A stretch of 64,000 bases of DNA from Streptomyces sp. NBC_01716. GTDB lineage: Bacteria; Actinomycetota; Actinomycetes; Streptomycetales; Streptomycetaceae. The first letter of the stretch is position 1; each line of letters opens with the position of its first letter. A program made the translations under genes and the position numbers. The stretch lies in NCBI RefSeq assembly GCF_036248275.1, contig NZ_CP109181.1, positions 3,906,001-3,970,000 on the forward strand. The letters run 5' to 3'. The notes beneath the pieces are model-generated. The model searched no databases. It was not told where the DNA came from and worked only from the letters and a program-made list of their open reading frames with translations. Positions 60,483-64,000 of this stretch are shown one piece after another.

Positions 60483-60734
60483 GTGGACAGATTTGCCTCG
60501 AGTGCAGGGCCAGCCTGTCCCGCTCCAAGACTGGCTCAGCGACATCCGGCGCTGCTGCTCTCGACAACGGTCGGACTTCGGTCGCCACCGACGATCGAGG
60601 CGGCTAGACCCTCTCGGACGGTGGTTCGGTCCGCCATCGTGCGGCTGGAGGGACAAGGCCACATCGGTAACGGACCAACGCGGGGGCGGGCCATCCTCGC
60701 TCTGCCTGCAACACAGGAAGGTCAGACGGCATGA
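60483..60734 (+). CDS. GntR-like winged-helix fragment
   Basis: Up to 83 residues from GTG 60483. Only the C-terminal half is recognisable: SRTVVRSAIVRLEGQGHIGN with GPTRGRAIL resembles the recognition helix and wing of GntR regulators. The N-terminal part is not GntR-like, and the usual first helix (LRxxIxxGxxxPGxxLP) is missing, so it may be a decayed or truncated gene. Its stop overlaps the ATG of the phosphotransferase (ATGA), showing coupling. It is divergent from the DUF317 gene. Confidence 0.5.
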   Translation: MDRFASSAGPACPAPRLAQRHPALLLSTTVGLRSPPTIEAARPSRTVVRSAIVRLEGQGHIGNGPTRGRAILALPATQEGQTA

Positions 60735-61633
60735 CGACGAGCAAGCGAACTGCGTTCGACCCTGCAATGGCAGCGAGGATCTTGCGTAGTGCCTGCGGGC
60801 CAGCCGGGTTGGATCCCGACGGGATCGAGATGCTGCGACTCGGTGACCATGCGGTGTTCCGCATCGACGGCGGGCGGGTCGTCTCTCGCGTCGGCCGTCA
60901 CGCTGACCGTCTGCCGTCCGTGCGCCGAGAGGTCGCTGTCGCGCAATGGCTCGCGTCTGAGGGCTATCCGTCGGCGCGACTCGTCACGGAGGTTGAACAG
61001 CCTGTCGTCGTCGAGGGGCACCCGGTGACCTTCTGGGAAGGGCTGGCCGACGGCGAGAAGTACGCAAGTACGCGTGAGATGGGCGAACTCCTGAGGCAGC
61101 TCCACGGACTGGAGCCGCCTCATTTTCTTCTGCCCGAACTCCGCCCCTTTGACAAGGTCCAGCAGCGGCTGAGGCGTGCTGTGATCCGTGCCGAGACTCG
61201 CGCATATCTCACTGACCTAGCCGGGAAGTTGGCTGCTGAGTACGAGAAGCTGGAGTTCGCGCTTCCGCCGGGACATCTGCACGGTGACTTCAACATCGGC
61301 AATGTTCTGTTGGACGCCGAAGGACACCCGAAGGTGATCGACCTAGATGGCTTCGCGACGGGCCCCCGCGAGTGGGACCTCATGCAGACGGCCATGTACT
61401 ACGACAGCTTCGGCTGGCACACGGAAGCCGAGTATGCCGACTTCGCGGTCGGCTACGGCTTCGACGTCCGGCAGTGGTCCGGGTACACAGTGCTCCGGAG
61501 CGTCCGCGAACTGCTGATGGTCACCTGGCTTTCGCAGAACGCCGGGGCGAGTCCGCGCGCAGCTGAAGAAGTTGAGAAGCGCGTCGAGACGCTGCGGTCA
61601 GGTGGCTCCCGGCGGGCTTGGGCACCTTTCTAG
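60731..61633 (+). CDS. APH-family phosphotransferase
   Basis: The 300-residue aminoglycoside/choline-kinase-like enzyme has the catalytic loop HGDFNIGN (His184, Asp186, Asn191) and a metal-binding motif VIDLDGF (about 202-208). The N lobe (1-100) has VVSRVGRHADRLPSVRREVA. The family phosphorylates aminoglycosides, macrolides, homoserine or other alcohols; nothing here identifies the substrate, so resistance should not be assumed. It is coupled to the GntR-like fragment and converges tail to tail on the XRE gene, the stops overlapping by four bases. Confidence 0.87.
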   Translation: MTTSKRTAFDPAMAARILRSACGPAGLDPDGIEMLRLGDHAVFRIDGGRVVSRVGRHADRLPSVRREVAVAQWLASEGYPSARLVTEVEQPVVVEGHPVTFWEGLADGEKYASTREMGELLRQLHGLEPPHFLLPELRPFDKVQQRLRRAVIRAETRAYLTDLAGKLAAEYEKLEFALPPGHLHGDFNIGNVLLDAEGHPKVIDLDGFATGPREWDLMQTAMYYDSFGWHTEAEYADFAVGYGFDVRQWSGYTVLRSVRELLMVTWLSQNAGASPRAAEEVEKRVETLRSGGSRRAWAPF

Positions 61634-63009
61634 GCGGCTCCGGCCTGCTGCCAAAGGCGGAATTCGCGGGCTTGTTCCTCGAACTCGCGGCTCTCCGGGG
61701 CCCGCCTCATGGCGTCCGTGACGCGGCCCTGGAACTCCCGCACGTACTGCAAGCAGCGTGCCGACTTCAAACCGTCACCGAGACTCAGGGCCCTCAGAGC
61801 GATCTCGTAGCCGCGGCCGATCTCTCCTTGGTCGATGTACGCCTCGGCCTGCACCATCGTCGCGAAGAAATCGCTTCGGTTGTTCATGCCATCGCCGAAG
61901 ATGGAGCCCGCGCCCCGTTCGGTCGCTTCGACAGAGCGTCCCAGGTCACGGAAGCAGTGACCGATCTCCGCCGCTAGCTCCACCTCGTCGAAGTAGGCGA
62001 TGTACGGCGGATCGCTGTCGGCCGTCCTCTGGCTGAGCTGGCGTTCCGCCTCCACCAGGGCCAGGTCGCAGCCTCGCTCGTCACCAAGACGAGCCAGAGC
62101 CCGTGCCTCCATCGCGCGGAACTGCGCGGCCATCGTCGGGCCCAGGCTTGCGGCCGGCCCCATGTACGCGGCACGGGCGAGAGATGCAGCGTCCTGGTAC
62201 CGCCCCGTGAACGTGGCCTGATGGCTCATCGCGGACAGGATGCTTCCGCCGAGAAGCCTGTCGCCCGCCGCTTGGGCCATGCGCAGGCCCTGGATGAAGT
62301 AGCGCTGGGCGATGCCATGCAAGCCGCTGTCGTATGACATCCATCCGGCGAGCAGGAGCGCTTCGGCTACCGCGGAGTGCAGCTGCCTCCCCACCCCATC
62401 GGAGTACTTCCCATCGAGTATCGGCCGGACATCCGTGTGCAGGTACTGGATCAGCGCGCGTCGCGCGTGGCCACCGCCGAACTTCCCGTCAAGCATGCTG
62501 AATGCCTCGGCAGTTGAGCGCACCATCTCCACGTCCAGCGCGCCGATTGCCCGGTTACCGGTGCGCGTCAGCTCCCCGTCCGGCCGGGCGACGAGCCAGC
62601 GCAGTGCCGCGGTGTTCCATGCGGCAGAATCCGGCGGTGCCCGGACCAATCGCTCAGCCTCGCCAAGGTCTGCGCGCCACAGGTCAGCCACGGTCTTGGC
62701 CACGGCCTCGGGATGATCCGCGAAGTCAAGCCCCAGGTCAGGCTGTACGGCGGACACCGCCGCGTCGCCCATCCCGATGTCATCGACGGTGAGGCGGCGC
62801 CCCAGGAGACGCCCGACGGCCTCGGCGATGAACTGCGGCATGTTCCCGCGCGGCATCGAGCCCTTGAGCCATCGGGTGACGTAGGTGTGATCGCAGGTGA
62901 TGGCTTCGCCCGATCGAGCCGCCGCGGCGACTACCGCGCGGGCAAGCGACTTGTGCGAGAAATCAGCTTCCTGCATGAGTGCGGCCAGCCTGGCATTCCG
63001 GTCTGCCAT
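61630..63009 (-). CDS. XRE-type regulator with TPR-like C-terminus
   Basis: The 459-residue protein has an N-terminal helix-turn-helix-like region (about 5-55, SHKSLARAVVAAAARSGEAI, then THYVTRWLKG-type segment HTYVTRWLKG). A long helical-repeat part follows (about 200-440) with TPR-like units such as GIAQRYFIQGLRMAQAAGDR. This is the common Streptomyces form of XRE/TPR regulators that may bind a signal with the repeats. It is divergent from the methyltransferase gene 296 bases away. The N-terminal half is longer than a plain XRE domain. Confidence 0.82.
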   Translation of the reverse strand: MADRNARLAALMQEADFSHKSLARAVVAAAARSGEAITCDHTYVTRWLKGSMPRGNMPQFIAEAVGRLLGRRLTVDDIGMGDAAVSAVQPDLGLDFADHPEAVAKTVADLWRADLGEAERLVRAPPDSAAWNTAALRWLVARPDGELTRTGNRAIGALDVEMVRSTAEAFSMLDGKFGGGHARRALIQYLHTDVRPILDGKYSDGVGRQLHSAVAEALLLAGWMSYDSGLHGIAQRYFIQGLRMAQAAGDRLLGGSILSAMSHQATFTGRYQDAASLARAAYMGPAASLGPTMAAQFRAMEARALARLGDERGCDLALVEAERQLSQRTADSDPPYIAYFDEVELAAEIGHCFRDLGRSVEATERGAGSIFGDGMNNRSDFFATMVQAEAYIDQGEIGRGYEIALRALSLGDGLKSARCLQYVREFQGRVTDAMRRAPESREFEEQAREFRLWQQAGAA

Positions 63010-63305
63010 TGGACCTCCAGAGAACGGCCGTAGTGCCAGCTCGACGCACCGTCACTCTACGAAGATCAGGGCCAGGGTGCAGGGGATTTGCACGTAGGGG
63101 CGCACGAGTGCACCCCCAAGTGCACGCTCCCGAAGTCGCCTCTGGGTGGCGACAGTTGGATCACCGCGGGCAGGCCGGACGTTCCGAGTCGAACACCATG
63201 GGCGACTCCGCGGCCCCGTGAGCATTTTCCCCAAGCCTTGATCGCGTTGTGCGCCCCAAGCGACGGCTGGCGCAACGGCATCGCGACGTGGAATGAGAGG
63301 TCACC
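63010..63305. other. Divergent spacer between the XRE/TPR regulator and the methyltransferase
   Basis: No gene is seen in 296 bases. The repeated word GTGCAC/AAGTGCAC near 63095-63125 may be part of a regulator site. GAGAGG near 63296 is the ribosome binding site of the methyltransferase. Confidence 0.4.
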
Positions 63306-63983
63306 GTGCACGGCATGACAGAACAGCTCTCCGAGCAACCGGGCTGGTCGCGACGCCAAATCGCCTACTACCGCGCAAGAGCCGCCGAGTACGACAGTGC
63401 ATACGGCGAACGCATGCACCTGCCCCAGCTCGCGAAGACACTCGACGAGTTGCCCATCCGCGGCGATGTCCTTGAGTTGGCGTGCGGCACGGGCCAGTGG
63501 ACCCGACTGCTCGCCGATCGAGCGCAGAGTCTGACCGCGCTGGACGCCGCCCCGGAGATGCTGGATATCGCCCGCGCCCGGATGCAGGGTACGACGACTC
63601 GCTTCATCGGAGCGGACGTCTTCAGCTGGGAACCTGACCGCCAGTACGACACTGTCTTCTTCGCCTTCTGGCTCAGCCACGTGCCGCCCGTGGAGATGGA
63701 AGCTTTTTGGGACTTGCTTCGGTGGGCGCTGGCGCCCGGTGGCTGTGTGGTCTTCCTCGACGACTCCCCGGCGAAGGCCGAGATCGAAGACCTGGCGGTC
63801 GAGATGGACGTGCCCACCGTGCGCCGCAGGCTCGCCGACGGAACTCAGCACCACGCCGTCAAGGTGTTCCGTGACCCTGCCGGCATTACGCGCCAGCTGA
63901 ACGACCTGGGATGGGGTGCCCAAGTCAGCCAGGCAGACCCGTACCACCTCGCCGGCATTGCACGCCCCCGGGACCACGCGTGA
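63306..63983 (+). CDS. Class I SAM-dependent methyltransferase
   Basis: The 225-residue methyltransferase has motif I VLELACGTGQWTRLL (about residues 55-69), LTALDAAPEMLDIARAR (motif II region) and FFAFWLSHVP (motif III/IV region). The substrate is unknown. The GTG at 63306 has GAGAGG seven bases upstream, and ATG 63315 is the alternative. Its stop overlaps a possible further gene start. It is divergent from the XRE/TPR regulator, which probably controls it. Confidence 0.9.
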   Translation: MHGMTEQLSEQPGWSRRQIAYYRARAAEYDSAYGERMHLPQLAKTLDELPIRGDVLELACGTGQWTRLLADRAQSLTALDAAPEMLDIARARMQGTTTRFIGADVFSWEPDRQYDTVFFAFWLSHVPPVEMEAFWDLLRWALAPGGCVVFLDDSPAKAEIEDLAVEMDVPTVRRRLADGTQHHAVKVFRDPAGITRQLNDLGWGAQVSQADPYHLAGIARPRDHA

Positions 63984-64000
63984 CCGGCATCAACGGCTAT
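63980..64000 (+). CDS. Possible start of the next gene (cut by the window edge)
   Basis: A GTG at 63980 overlaps the methyltransferase stop (GTGA) and reads V-T-G-I-N-G-Y to the window end. Such overlaps are common in operons, but seven codons cannot identify a product. Confidence 0.3.

Noticed and set aside
60731..61633. Aminoglycoside resistance gene
   Set aside because: The APH fold is clear, but the family phosphorylates many substrates and no sequence feature identifies an aminoglycoside pocket.
51292..64000. A right attachment site repeating the tRNA-Gly 3' end
   Set aside because: No copy of the GTTCGATTCTCGTCACCCGC segment was found by eye to the right of the tRNA within the window.

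Overview
The window is chromosomal DNA of a high-GC actinomycete, almost certainly a Streptomyces. The evidence is the extreme GC bias at third codon positions, frequent GTG and TTG starts, ATGA/GTGA-coupled operons, an HspR/HAIR-controlled dnaK operon and clpB, and a backbone order (purA, kynurenine genes, fba, pyrE, spermidine synthase, clpB, hspR-dnaJ-grpE-dnaK, dcd) that looks like the conserved Streptomyces core. No CRISPR array, rRNA operon or complete insertion sequence was seen.

Region 1 (1-24.4 kb) is core metabolism and small regulatory modules: the 5' part of purA, a diacylglycerol-kinase-like protein with a degenerate glycine loop, a GbsR/MarR regulator divergent from a two-gene ABC exporter, a cytochrome P450, a NarL-type two-component system, and a tryptophan-to-anthranilate set (tryptophan 2,3-dioxygenase, kynureninase and a nearby alpha/beta hydrolase that could be the formamidase). 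Then follow a metzincin-like DUF3152 protein, an efflux pump, a MalY-type lyase, class II aldolase, pyrE, an aldose epimerase, a CoxG-like protein and a membrane-anchored spermidine synthase.

Region 2 (24.4-39.4 kb) mixes core and unusual genes. A 1302-residue TPR-CHAT protease-like protein is divergent from a small protein of unknown function and a membrane protein; this resembles a peptidase-based conflict or cell-death module. ClpB lies behind a HAIR operator. Next come a translationally coupled pair (a 55-residue secreted peptide and a Rieske-like protein that has lost its ligand histidines) and two paralogous LuxR-type regulators. The second regulator carries a one-base frameshift, and both have a similar palindrome at the same distance from their start codon.

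Region 3 (39.5-51.2 kb) is the dnaK-grpE-dnaJ-hspR operon with two HAIR sites around its promoter, a sugar transferase, a large EtfD-like membrane Fe-S oxidoreductase behind two 20-bp tandem operator-like repeats, an FG-GAP lipoprotein, a Yip1-like membrane protein, a purine phosphoribosyltransferase and dcd.

Region 4 (51.2 kb to the end) starts at a tRNA-Gly (anticodon CCC) and holds an integrated mobilizable element: a tyrosine integrase broken by an amber codon, an excisionase, a DUF3631 ATPase, a DUF2637 (SpdB-like) membrane protein, MobC with a dense inverted-repeat cluster that may be oriT, and a three-histidine relaxase. Past it lie a frameshifted DUF317 gene, a GntR-like wing fragment coupled to an APH-family phosphotransferase, an XRE/TPR regulator and a methyltransferase. 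No TraB/FtsK translocase and no right attachment site were seen, so the right boundary is undefined.
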